Assembly (NCBI RefSeq): GCF_002770595.1
Contig: NZ_CP022986.1
Location: forward strand, 1 to 64,000
Length of the DNA: 64,000 nt
Origin: Chryseobacterium camelliae
GTDB lineage: Bacteria > Bacteroidota > Bacteroidia > Flavobacteriales > Weeksellaceae
Reading direction: 5' to 3'
Shown here: positions 55,967 through 64,000 of the stretch, piece after piece
Numbering within the stretch: position 1 is the stretch's first letter
Layout: each line of letters starts with the position of its first letter
The notes under the pieces: generated by a model
What the model was told of the DNA's origin: nothing
The model's input: the letters and a program-made list of their open reading frames with translations, nothing else
Databases searched by the model: none
Position numbers and translations under genes: made by a program

Positions 55967-56790
55967 TGATGGAGTTCAGCAGTCAGGATATCGGAAAGAC
56001 AAGAAAGTATGCTTTCTTAAGAGAGGAACGCTACAGGTTTCAGGGACTTCGCAATGAAAACCATGTGGAAATGGGCATGACGGTGGATGTTCTTTCTGTC
56101 CAGCAGGGACTTCCCGTATTTAAGATCAGCATGCTCCGATATAAACAAAGCAATGCTATAGGAATGTACAGATGGGTTGGTGATCTTCATGAGATTAGAA
56201 ATGAACTGATTTTCACCTTAGATGAAAATGGAAGGTTAGGTACAGTGTTAAATATTGAAGATATCAGGAAAAAGTGGGAAAAAATCAAACCGGAATTGAT
56301 CAGGAATCATAAAACGGAGCCTTACAAAGATATTTTTATGACCGGTATCTCAGAGCTTCTGGAAGATCCGGTACAGCTTGCCTCCGCACTTAGATTTGCA
56401 CATCCGTACCTTCTTTTATTTCCCGGAATTCATCATAACGATTTAAAAAAACAAGAAACTCTTAAAGGTTACCGCGAACTGCCGAATTTTTTGGCAACCA
56501 AAAACGTGCCTATCAATACGGCAGAGACCTTAACAGAACTTTCTGACGGAACTTATCGTATAGATGTTTCAGGATCAATTGATGAAGACCGGTTTGAACA
56601 GGATAAAGTCACGGCTATGATCAGAATTCTGAAAAACCGTCCCCGGGTACCGACTCAGCTCCAGTTGGGTTATATTGAGCGGTACCATCTGGATGAGTGG
56701 CCATGGTCTAGTCAAAGTATGTGTATGAGTATTGCTGAAATACCCGGTACGCTATACCGTGAAGAACGTAATATTTTAAAAGCCATATGA
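55966..56790 (+). CDS. hypothetical T6SS-associated protein
   Basis: The 274-residue protein is not recognised. It is soluble, begins FSSQDIGKTRKYAFLREERY and has IRKKWEKIKPELIRNHKTEP, and a later segment DEWPWSSQSMCMSIAEIPGT. It lies between VgrG and the PAAR-like effector, overlapping both neighbours' starts/stops, the usual site of effector-loading adaptors or extra immunity proteins. An adaptor role is inference. Confidence 0.75.
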   Translation: MMEFSSQDIGKTRKYAFLREERYRFQGLRNENHVEMGMTVDVLSVQQGLPVFKISMLRYKQSNAIGMYRWVGDLHEIRNELIFTLDENGRLGTVLNIEDIRKKWEKIKPELIRNHKTEPYKDIFMTGISELLEDPVQLASALRFAHPYLLLFPGIHHNDLKKQETLKGYRELPNFLATKNVPINTAETLTELSDGTYRIDVSGSIDEDRFEQDKVTAMIRILKNRPRVPTQLQLGYIERYHLDEWPWSSQSMCMSIAEIPGTLYREERNILKAI

Positions 56791-57068
56791 TTTTTAAAAT
56801 CGAGGATCTCGTTTTCCAAAATGACCGGTATTTTTTATTGATAAGGGGTGGCGATGCAGAGAAACTTGGAACAGAGAACTGTCTTGACCTCTATGCCGAC
56901 AACCTTAAAATAAAACGCTTAACAGCCTGTAATGTATCGGAAATTTTGAGTATTCCAGGATTTACTGTGTTGGAATCCAAAGAAAACCTGAGTGGACTAG
57001 AGCGGATTTTCAGAAAAACTATGTTGACAGAAATCTGCACCTGCAATAAGAACGTTAATCAGAAATAA
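56787..57068 (+). CDS. small hypothetical protein of the VgrG cluster
   Basis: The 93-residue protein starts with the ATGA overlap and reads MIFKIEDLVFQNDRYFLLIR, then TACNVSEILSIPGFTVLESK. It has three cysteines. No family is recognised. Position between the 274-residue protein and the effector suggests a chaperone or immunity part. Confidence 0.65.
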   Translation: MIFKIEDLVFQNDRYFLLIRGGDAEKLGTENCLDLYADNLKIKRLTACNVSEILSIPGFTVLESKENLSGLERIFRKTMLTEICTCNKNVNQK

Positions 57069-57075
57069 ATGGATC

Positions 57076-58623
57076 ATGGCAAAAAAGTATGTGCCGGAAG
57101 GGGTTTTTCTCGCTTGTGATAAAGGGACCAGTCCATCTACGTTGAGGGTTAGTTACAATAAGAATACTACGATATATTCAGTTCCGATGGCTACTGAAGC
57201 GGATAAATTTCCATTCTTCCATTTAAAGCCGATGGGGCTTTGCTCCTGCCCGGCAAAATGGGCAACGGGAATAAGCTGTCTGCCTACAGTTTTGCAATGG
57301 GACAATCCCAAAGATGGCGTGAAGATTAATGGAAACCGGATGTTGTTGGAGGATTCTACCTGCCAATGTATTTTTGGCGGTAAAATCAGCATATTTTTTG
57401 ATAGGCCATCTGCGGTTGCTTATGGTCTGGGTGAAGGTAAGATGCCCAGCGATTATATAAAAGAGGGATTTGACTGGATTGAGAAGACAACGAAAGAGGG
57501 CAGGGCACTAAGAGATTCTGTAACTCCGGATTGGATGAAACCTATAACCGGCGCAAAGGATTGGTTTGATGATCTCAGTACAGGTCTGGTAGAAGGAGCA
57601 GTGGATGGTGTAGTCGGATTAGGAGAAGTGATCTATCAGGTGGGGCAGGATCCTGTAGGTACGGCAGAAGCTTTAAGCGGAATGGTGAAGGAAGGCTATG
57701 AGGCTACCACAGAGGCTATTTCTAATGCCTATAAGTGGACAACCACGCCCGGCAATTTGGAAAACGCAGCCAATGCTACCTGGGACTGGGCGTCCAAAGA
57801 TGAAAATTGGGAGCAGCTTGGTGATAATATGGTTAAAGGGTTGCAGGATACCGGTACATGGATTGCTGAAAACCCAAGAACAATCGGAACAACGGTTGGC
57901 CAATTTATTCCTGATGCTGTTGCAGCTGTCTATACGGGTGGAGGTTCTTTAGCAGCGACTGCCGGAAAAACCGCTCTGAAAGAAGGTGCAGAAGTAGTGG
58001 TTGAAAAGACTGTTAAGGAAGGTGTTGAGGCAGGGGTGGAAAAAGCGGGTAAAGAAGCTTTGGAAGCAGGCGCTAAAAGAGGAACTGCTGAAGTGCTGGA
58101 ACAGCTCGCTAAGAAGGAAGGAGGAGATATAGCAAAAGTTGTAACTAAAGATGTTGATGAAGTGGCAGAGGAAGTTGCAAAGAAAACATCGAAACCAAAA
58201 TTAAAAGCAGGTACACCAGAGCATAAAGCAGCGAGATGGGAAGCATACCAAAAAAGAGGTGGAAAATGGGATTATGATAGATGGAGCAAACAATATGATA
58301 CCAATATGAAAAATGCGCAACACGGTTTGGCTCGAGAACAAGCATATCGTGAGCAGTTAGGTGGAAAAAGTGAAACGGTAAAAACACCTCACACAAATAG
58401 ACAAATTGATATCAGCAGACCTGACGAAATGTATGCAGGGCAATTAAAAACAGGAAAAATGTCTTTAACTAAGCAGGCAAAGATTGATATTGCAAAGGAT
58501 GCCACGATGGTAAAACAGGGATATAAAGTTGAATATATTTTGGAAAAAGGAGCTTCACAACCTTTTTTGGATGCATTAAAAGCAAACGGAATAGATTATC
58601 ACATAGGCCCTAAAATTCCTTAA
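57076..58623 (+). CDS. T6SS effector: PAAR-like (DUF4280) domain with C-terminal nuclease-like toxin
   Basis: The 515-residue protein has three parts. Residues 1-115 match DUF4280, a PAAR-like cap of the spike (GVFLACDKGTSPSTLRV, CSCPAKWATGISCLP, KINGNRMLLEDSTCQCIFGG). Residues about 120-370 are helical and Ala/Gly-rich. The last 130 carry WDYDRWSKQYDTNMKNAQHG, RQIDISRPDEMYAGQLKTGK and KVEYILEKGASQPFLDALKA, like a restriction-endonuclease-fold toxin (acidic residue, then Q-x-K). The small acidic protein just after it fits an immunity protein. DNA cleavage is inferred; the toxin subfamily is not named. Confidence 0.85.
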   Translation: MAKKYVPEGVFLACDKGTSPSTLRVSYNKNTTIYSVPMATEADKFPFFHLKPMGLCSCPAKWATGISCLPTVLQWDNPKDGVKINGNRMLLEDSTCQCIFGGKISIFFDRPSAVAYGLGEGKMPSDYIKEGFDWIEKTTKEGRALRDSVTPDWMKPITGAKDWFDDLSTGLVEGAVDGVVGLGEVIYQVGQDPVGTAEALSGMVKEGYEATTEAISNAYKWTTTPGNLENAANATWDWASKDENWEQLGDNMVKGLQDTGTWIAENPRTIGTTVGQFIPDAVAAVYTGGGSLAATAGKTALKEGAEVVVEKTVKEGVEAGVEKAGKEALEAGAKRGTAEVLEQLAKKEGGDIAKVVTKDVDEVAEEVAKKTSKPKLKAGTPEHKAARWEAYQKRGGKWDYDRWSKQYDTNMKNAQHGLAREQAYREQLGGKSETVKTPHTNRQIDISRPDEMYAGQLKTGKMSLTKQAKIDIAKDATMVKQGYKVEYILEKGASQPFLDALKANGIDYHIGPKIP

Positions 58624-58640
58624 ACAAATAATAAATTATT

Positions 58641-59102
58641 ATGAGTATAGAAAATTTAACCACGAAAGAATTAGAAGAAAAATTTGATAATTTTATTTTT
58701 AATATTGATGATTATATTGAAAGTTTAGAAGATAAGGCAGAACATCAAGATCTCAAACTTGATTTATCCTTGAATAGTTTGGAGGATTTGGAACAATTTA
58801 TATTAAAGTGTGATATTTCTGTTAATAGTGATGAATATAATGACTGTTCTGCATATCTCGGGGAAGTTGTTGTACAAAATTTTAAAGGAAAGTGGATTTG
58901 TAATTTGGACAAAGAAAATAATTCACTTTATTATGGATTTCCAGTAGTTATAGGTCATTCAAAAGAAGGCGTATTATTCTCACCTTTTCATGTTGTTAAA
59001 GCGTTTATACTTAGAAAAAAACATAATCTATTTATTGATGCAATTAAAAGCCAAGTTGAACCAACTGAAATTGATTGGAGTAAATTTCCAAGTGAAGAAT
59101 AA
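58641..59102 (+). CDS. presumptive immunity protein
   Basis: The 153-residue acidic protein starts MSIENLTTKELEEKFDNFIF 17 bp after the effector stop. It is AT-rich compared with vgrG, as immunity genes often are. Size, charge and position fit an immunity protein against the nuclease-like toxin; the sequence family is not recognised. Confidence 0.7.
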   Translation: MSIENLTTKELEEKFDNFIFNIDDYIESLEDKAEHQDLKLDLSLNSLEDLEQFILKCDISVNSDEYNDCSAYLGEVVVQNFKGKWICNLDKENNSLYYGFPVVIGHSKEGVLFSPFHVVKAFILRKKHNLFIDAIKSQVEPTEIDWSKFPSEE

Positions 59103-59307
59103 AATTGAATCCGTCTCACAACTAAAAGGTGGGAGGTATTTTTATTTGCAGAGATTTTTTAACTTGTTTAAAGGGTACGATACCATAAAATGTGTAAGTA
59201 AGTTATTTCCATAATTTTTTTGAACTCAAACCTTAACTTTGCTACCTTATCAACAGAAAGTAGTGGCATTGATGGAAAAACAGTGGGAAAAAAGGGATTG
59301 CTGATAT

Positions 59308-59334
59308 AAAAAAAAGGGCTTCTTGATGAAGCCC
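59308..59334 (-). terminator. hairpin terminator of tRNA-Ser copy 2
   Basis: On the reverse strand GGGCTTC-ATCAA-GAAGCCC is followed by a run of T, just after the tRNA. Confidence 0.85.
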
Positions 59335-59341
59335 CTCTAAG

Positions 59342-59426
59342 CGGAGAGTGAGGGATTCGAACCCCCGGACCTGTTACAGTCAACAGTTTTCAAGACTGCC
59401 GCAATCGACCACTCTGCCAACTCTCC
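59342..59426 (-). tRNA. tRNA-Ser (anticodon TGA), copy 2
   Basis: Identical in all 85 positions to the tRNA at 12143-12227. The upstream (5') flank also keeps 'ttttcagtggtgcaaatata' after both. No CCA is encoded. Confidence 0.97.
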
Positions 59427-59709
59427 TGAATACCGACGGTACCGCCGTTTTCAGTGGTGCAAATATAAAATCATTTTACCTGAATGCAAAATATTTCTGC
59501 CATAAATTTTCATTGATCGTAATAAGGCATTAAGAACCAGATGGAAATTTTGAATTCTAGATGTTAGATAATAGATAATAGACGGATAGATGAGGGACGG
59601 ACACCTTGAATTATAAATTATAGATTTTAAATTTTAGATTAGAGATGAGAGACGGATAGATGAGAGACGATGGATTGAATTTTAGATTATAGATTTTAAA
59701 TTATAGATT
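59427..59709. repeat. low-complexity 'tagatt' repeats
   Basis: The stretch contains many near copies of 'tagattttaaattttagatt', 'tagatgagagac' and 'gacggatagatgag'. The same family occurs at 13300-13420. No gene is supported. Confidence 0.6.
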
Positions 59710-59845
59710 ATAGATTATGAATCTTGACAAATGATGATTAACTGACTTTAAAGTATGACTTAGGAAAGAAAAGCCTTAAGAAGATAAAAACTGTAAAAGT
59801 TAAGAAGATTCTTCTGTCCGATGCACTAGGCACATCGAACTTTCA
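59710..59845 (+). repeat. decayed repeat shared with 13066-13215
   Basis: Second copy of the decayed unit (see 13066). It reads DLGKKSLKKIKTVKVKKILL in one frame. The next 110 bp return to 'tagat' low-complexity repeats before the kinase gene. Confidence 0.6.
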
Positions 59846-59994
59846 GTTTCGAGACAAAAAAGTAGGAAATAATGATTTGATATCCAAGATTTATAATCTA
59901 AAATTTAAAGATCTGACATCTATTATCTATTCGTCTATTATCTAACATCTAAAATCTCGGCTCTTGATTCTTGGTTCTTGATTCTACCAAAAAA

Positions 59995-62724
59995 TCACTT
60001 CAGCTCCTGTAACGGTAGGGTAAACCAGAACTCACTTCCCTTGCCGATTTCGCTTTCCACGCCAATGCGGCCGCCATGGTGTTTGATGATCTGTGCACTG
60101 ATATAGAGCCCTAATCCGAGGCCGGTAAATTTCTGGCCTTTGTATTCGGTACGGTAATAACGTTCAAAAAGATGGGTGAGCTTTTCCTCAGGAATGCCTG
60201 GGCCCTGATCTTTGACGCATATTTTAATCTCATGATTATCCAGCCTTTCTGCGCGGATGAGGATCCGGTCGGATTCCGGGGCGTATTTAAGGGCATTGGT
60301 AATAAAGTTCACCATAACCTGTCCGATCTGCTGATGGTCTGCTTCTACGATCAGGTGCGTATCACCTTCAAATAGGATTTCCTGTTCGGCGTTTTGAGCG
60401 AGTGTTTTGCAACAGTCATCGAAAAGTTCGGCCAGGGAAAATGGCTGGCGGTTGAGTTTCATGTGCCCCTGTTCAATTCTGCTGGTGTCCAGAAGGTCGG
60501 TGATTAGGTGCGACAGCTTATCCAGGCTGCGGATCGATTGTTCTACAAGCTTTGTCCTGGATTCTTCCGGAAGCTTGTGATGGGAACGCTGAAGCAGCTG
60601 CAGGGAAGCTTTCAAGGAGGTTACCGGCGTCTTCAGCTCGTGGCTGGCAATGCTGATAAAGTCATCTTTACCCTGGGTAATCAATCGCCTGGTGGTAACA
60701 TCCATAAAGGTCCCTATGCCGCCGGTAAGGTTGCCTTCGGCATCAAATATAGGTGCGGCATTAATTGAAATATAAATACGGTCGCTGCCGGGAGGCTGTA
60801 CGGCAATTTCATGGTCGTAAATAGGACGTTGCGTGCGCATCATGATGGACATTGGGTGTTCCTCAGAAGGAAGCGGGGAACCGTCCAGCCTCAGGTTCTG
60901 CCATTGGGGATCATCATAGGTACGTTCTTTGATGCTGCTTTCCGAAAGCCCGAGGATATGCTGCGCCATTGGGTTGGCATAGACCATGCGGCCTTTTGCA
61001 TCGATAACGCCTACCCCTTCGGCCATCGTTTCCAGAATGCCTTCAAGGCGCTGCTGGCTTTTGCGCAGTGTTTCTTCAAGCTCGCTTTTTTCGGCAATAA
61101 TCTTGTCACGTTCCTGGATGGCAAGCACCTGAGGCGTGACTTCCACCGCCATATCGATAACACCGGTCACTTTTCCGTTTTCTATATACGGGGTATAGGT
61201 GAAATTGAAAAATCCCGTTTCCAGGGTTCCGTTCCGATTGATTTTAATCGGATTGACAAGATCGGAATGTGGAATGCCTGAAGTCAAGGTGTCCATCAGC
61301 ATGTCTGCTGCCTTTTGCCCTCTGAGCTCAGGCAACTCTCCAAAAAAAGGCTTTCCGATCAGGTCTTCATCTTTGCCGATCAGGTCCAGCATGGATTTAT
61401 TGATCATGGCCACGATAAAACGTTCCCCTTTCAGCAGCATGGTTGCCACCGGAGCCTGTGCGATCAGATTTTTAAAGCTGGTTTCACTATCTGTAAGTTT
61501 CCTGTTGAGATAGGTAATGGTATCATTGGAAGCTTTCAGCTCTGTATTCCTTACATTCAGCTTTTGATTGGATGTCGTAAGCTGCAAGTTGATTTCCTTG
61601 AATCCCCTGTTGGAAAAACGGAGGTCTATATTTTTCTGTTCCAGCGCTTCATTAAGCTGGATGCTGTTTTCATTGGCCTGTTCCAGTTGTCGGTTTACTT
61701 CAGAGTACTGATCATTCAGGACGCCCAGTTCTTCGTTGGCTGTTTTCAGTTCTTCATTAAGTGTACCGAGTTCTTCATTGGATTCCTGCAATCTCATTTC
61801 ACTTTCCTGCAGAATCTTTTTGGCAATTACCTTTTCAGTAACATCCTGTACGGTAGCCATTACCGCATCTACTGAGCCGTCGGGTTTCAGCAGGGGATGG
61901 AAATTGATGTTGAGGTATTTTTTATCCTTAAACCCATAAGCCAGTTCTTCCAGCGAAACAATTTGACCGGATGAATAGACCAGGCTCAGCTGATCGAAAA
62001 ATACCTGCCCTTTCAGAAGCGGAAATACGTCCAGCAGGGGTTTGCCGATAACCATCTCTTCCCGGTAACCCCAGATATCCAGCATCTCTGCATTGGCTGA
62101 TTCGATGATCATATCCTGTCCCTGTAGCAGGGCCAGTCCGATAGGAGAGGTGTTGATCAGCTGCATCATCCTGTGTTCAGCAGAAACAAGCTGCTGGTGG
62201 ACGGTATTTAACTGGGTATGGGCATCATTCAGTTCTTCGTTGGCTGCCCTGTATTCTTCATTGGCAGATTTAAGGTCTTCATTCAGCTTCTGTTTGCGTA
62301 CTTCCTTTTCACGGATCAGTTTCCAGGCATTGACCCGTTCAGTAACGTCTGAAGCGGTATGGAGGATGGCATATACATTACCCTGCTGATCTTTAATAGG
62401 TTTAAAAGTGAAGTCAAAATAGGAGGTTATTAATATCCCATTGATTTCCAGGTCAGCGGGAGTGTCACGTGCCTGATAGGTTTCGCCTGTATTCCACACC
62501 TGCTGAAGAATAGGGATAAATGGCTGGTCCTGTATTTCGGGTAGTGCATCACCGAGTTTCTTCCCATGGATGGACGGATCTTTACCCCAGATCCTGATCA
62601 TCGCTTCATTGGCGAACTGTATGATCAGGTCCTGACCCGTGTAAATGGCCGTGGCATCATCAGACTGTTTAAGGATCTCTAACAGGATATCATGATCCGG
62701 AGATGAAGAAAATTTTACCATCAA
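59995..62724 (-). CDS. multi-PAS sensor histidine kinase
   Basis: The 909-residue protein has no membrane helix, so it is a soluble sensor. Four PAS domains lie at about 10-130, 185-300, 435-550 and 575-690, joined by long coiled coils of Asn/Glu-rich repeats (NEEYRAANEELNDAHTQLN; ELGTLNEELKTANEELGVLN). The HisKA phospho-acceptor is FISIASHELKTPVTSLKASL (about 695) and the ATPase has NFITNALKYAP, DQGPGIPEEKL and GLGLGLYIS. Ligand is unknown; PAS domains here may sense redox or small molecules. No response regulator is adjacent; signals may go through an orphan regulator. Confidence 0.95.
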   Translation of the reverse strand: MMVKFSSSPDHDILLEILKQSDDATAIYTGQDLIIQFANEAMIRIWGKDPSIHGKKLGDALPEIQDQPFIPILQQVWNTGETYQARDTPADLEINGILITSYFDFTFKPIKDQQGNVYAILHTASDVTERVNAWKLIREKEVRKQKLNEDLKSANEEYRAANEELNDAHTQLNTVHQQLVSAEHRMMQLINTSPIGLALLQGQDMIIESANAEMLDIWGYREEMVIGKPLLDVFPLLKGQVFFDQLSLVYSSGQIVSLEELAYGFKDKKYLNINFHPLLKPDGSVDAVMATVQDVTEKVIAKKILQESEMRLQESNEELGTLNEELKTANEELGVLNDQYSEVNRQLEQANENSIQLNEALEQKNIDLRFSNRGFKEINLQLTTSNQKLNVRNTELKASNDTITYLNRKLTDSETSFKNLIAQAPVATMLLKGERFIVAMINKSMLDLIGKDEDLIGKPFFGELPELRGQKAADMLMDTLTSGIPHSDLVNPIKINRNGTLETGFFNFTYTPYIENGKVTGVIDMAVEVTPQVLAIQERDKIIAEKSELEETLRKSQQRLEGILETMAEGVGVIDAKGRMVYANPMAQHILGLSESSIKERTYDDPQWQNLRLDGSPLPSEEHPMSIMMRTQRPIYDHEIAVQPPGSDRIYISINAAPIFDAEGNLTGGIGTFMDVTTRRLITQGKDDFISIASHELKTPVTSLKASLQLLQRSHHKLPEESRTKLVEQSIRSLDKLSHLITDLLDTSRIEQGHMKLNRQPFSLAELFDDCCKTLAQNAEQEILFEGDTHLIVEADHQQIGQVMVNFITNALKYAPESDRILIRAERLDNHEIKICVKDQGPGIPEEKLTHLFERYYRTEYKGQKFTGLGLGLYISAQIIKHHGGRIGVESEIGKGSEFWFTLPLQELK

Positions 62725-63227
62725 TTAAAAAGAAATTAGTTTTTTGCCAGTAACCGATAAACAACAATTTTCAGATCTGCAAATATGCAATACACAGACT
62801 GCTGCAATATTGACACCCATAACGGAAATCTCAATGAAGAAGCGATACCATTAAACCGTTCGATAATGATGCGGTAAGTACCGCAATTTTTAAATACTGA
62901 AAAATAACCGTTGTTTTGTAAGGGAATACCGCTACAGCACAAATTTAAACAATTAGAAGGAATAAAAACCCATCGCGATCATAAATTTAATATTCAATGC
63001 CTTAAATACATTGGCGAAACAGAGCTGTTACAATATATTTTCCAGGAATACAATAGGTTTCAGCCGGTATGTATAAAACCGGCATGCATCTTTTATTCAG
63101 TATTTTAAGTGAACAAACCTTTTAATTGCCAAATATAAAAAGTGGCTGCTATGATATAAACAGGGTTATAATTCTTGTGTTTTGAGGAATAAATTAAAAT
63201 ATATGTCTTATTTTTGCGCCTCAGGAT
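62725..63227. other. intergenic region between divergent genes
   Basis: About 500 bp, AT-rich, with no supported gene. The forward frame at 62911-63108 is not convincing. Confidence 0.4.
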
Positions 63228-63581
63228 ATGCATCAGTCTTTTAAATACTTTTTTATGGTTACCCTTTTGCTGACGTTTTTATATAACGCCAGCGGGATCG
63301 GTGTATGCATAGACCATGCTGCCCATAAAATTGAGCAGGCCAAAGGCTCCAAAAGCCAAAAGACTGAAAAGGGGTTTGTCTTTTCTCAGGATGATGACTG
63401 CCAGTGTGCCCTCCATATGAGCATGAACCATATGCTTCTTCCGGAGCCTGTAACGGTAGAAATGCCCGAAGACCTTAACTCTGTTGCGGAGATCCCTCAT
63501 TCCAAAGCCATTACTTACCGCTGCCTGCTGGACTATTTCAGTTCCCGGGCACCGCCGGCCGGTGACTATTCTGTTGCCTAA
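63228..63581 (+). CDS. small secreted His/Cys-containing protein
   Basis: The 117-residue protein has an N-terminal hydrophobic signal (YFFMVTLLLTFLYNASGIGV). It has a Cys-x-x-His-x2-His start (VCIDHAAHKIEQ) and CQCALHMSMNHM, which could bind a metal, and ends YFSSRAPPAGDYSVA. The plan resembles small proteins placed before TonB-dependent metal receptors in Bacteroidota. The TonB receptor gene follows at 63696, which supports a metal-related role. Exact family not certain. Confidence 0.65.
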   Translation: MHQSFKYFFMVTLLLTFLYNASGIGVCIDHAAHKIEQAKGSKSQKTEKGFVFSQDDDCQCALHMSMNHMLLPEPVTVEMPEDLNSVAEIPHSKAITYRCLLDYFSSRAPPAGDYSVA

Positions 63582-63695
63582 TACTTCATTAAGCATTTTA
63601 CAACCTTCATCATAAGAGGCACGGTTTAGTGGCTCTTCATACCAACTTCTTTTAACGGACGGCATTGCTGTATCGGCTCTGTCATTATTGATTCA

Positions 63696-64000
63696 ATGAA
63701 AAATATTCATCATCCGGGAATAGCATGGACTGTTTCCGGCCCAACTTTAAAGCCCTGCTTTTTAAGCCTTTTGCTGCTTTCTGCTGCCTGCAATGCCCAG
63801 AGAGCGGATACAGATTCCTCTTCTGTAGCCATACAGACGGTCGAGATCACCGGACGGAAATCTAAAAGCTATATTTCAGAGTACTCTTTCGCTGCTACCA
63901 AAACGGCAATGAAAAACATAGACCTTCCTTTAACCCTGAATACCGTGACCAAAGAGCTGATGCGGGACCGGCAAGCTTTCCAGCTCGGGGATGTCATGAA
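63696..64000 (+). CDS. TonB-dependent receptor, N-terminal part (cut by window end)
   Basis: The frame begins MKNIHHPGIAWTVSGPTLKP and runs off the window after 101 residues. A signal-like stretch FLSLLLLSAACNAQ is followed by SVAIQTVEITGRKSKSYISE (the V-E-I-T-G TonB-box-like start) and LPLTLNTVTKELMRDRQAFQ LGDVM, typical of siderophore-receptor plugs. The gene follows the small His/Cys protein by about 110 bp. Confidence 0.85.
   Translation, partial: MKNIHHPGIAWTVSGPTLKPCFLSLLLLSAACNAQRADTDSSSVAIQTVEITGRKSKSYISEYSFAATKTAMKNIDLPLTLNTVTKELMRDRQAFQLGDVM

Overview
The window looks like chromosome of a Chryseobacterium-like member of the Flavobacteriia (Bacteroidota). Pointers are the near absence of Shine-Dalgarno sites, promoters of the TTTG / TAnnTTTG type, TonB-dependent receptors (one with an N-terminal carboxypeptidase-regulatory-like domain), a class A beta-lactamase of the CIA/CGA type, an MprF-AcvB pair, and the palindromic and 'tagattttaaatt'-type intergenic repeats common in this group.

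Layout. 0-2.5 kb: a broken secreted protein, a broken VOC protein, a DinB-like protein and an intact VOC protein. 2.6-2.8 kb: an untracked 57-residue peptide with a bacteriocin-type leader. 3.3-11.7 kb: an AT-rich type I restriction-modification island (hsdR, hsdM, hsdS) with a tyrosine recombinase and spare hsdS half-genes; four copies of a 16-bp site in both orientations mark an invertible specificity locus. A mobile-element remnant and tRNA-Ser(TGA) border it. 12.4-30.9 kb is mostly housekeeping and accessory metabolism: Nudix, AlkB-like, a 601-residue unknown, mprF with a VirJ/AcvB-like lipid hydrolase, a GH29/GH35 glycosidase operon, a Crp-type regulator, a beta-lactamase and an acyltransferase. 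31.0-35.7 kb is a second AT-rich island: two structured-RNA-like elements, a small HTH protein, a 917-residue HEPN-like/NB-ARC/TPR protein with an OB-like tail (candidate phage defence), a 61-nt palindrome and a DUF3892-like protein. 35.7-38.5 kb: an AraC regulator with a Tet(X)-like flavin monooxygenase. 38.5-41.2 kb: an aegerolysin and a MACPF-like protein in one operon, the architecture of two-component pore-forming toxins. 42.2-45.3 kb: an arsenic operon (ArsR with two matching operators, DUF6428-like, a GNAT broken by TGA, LMW-PTP/ArsC, Acr3). 45.6-53.2 kb: SDR, AraC-type protein, histidine phosphatase and two TonB-dependent receptors, one split by an in-frame TGA. 53.8-59.1 kb: an orphan type VI secretion VgrG cluster with a PAAR-like/DUF4280 effector and presumptive immunity gene. 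59.3-64 kb: a second identical tRNA-Ser, duplicated intergenic remnants, a four-PAS sensor kinase and the start of another TonB receptor.

A recurring theme is conflict: phase-variable restriction, a candidate NB-ARC defence protein, a two-part pore former, a T6SS toxin/immunity pair and a bacteriocin-like peptide. Several genes are broken by single-base indels or in-frame TGA codons; whether these are decay, phase variation or sequencing error cannot be settled from the sequence alone.
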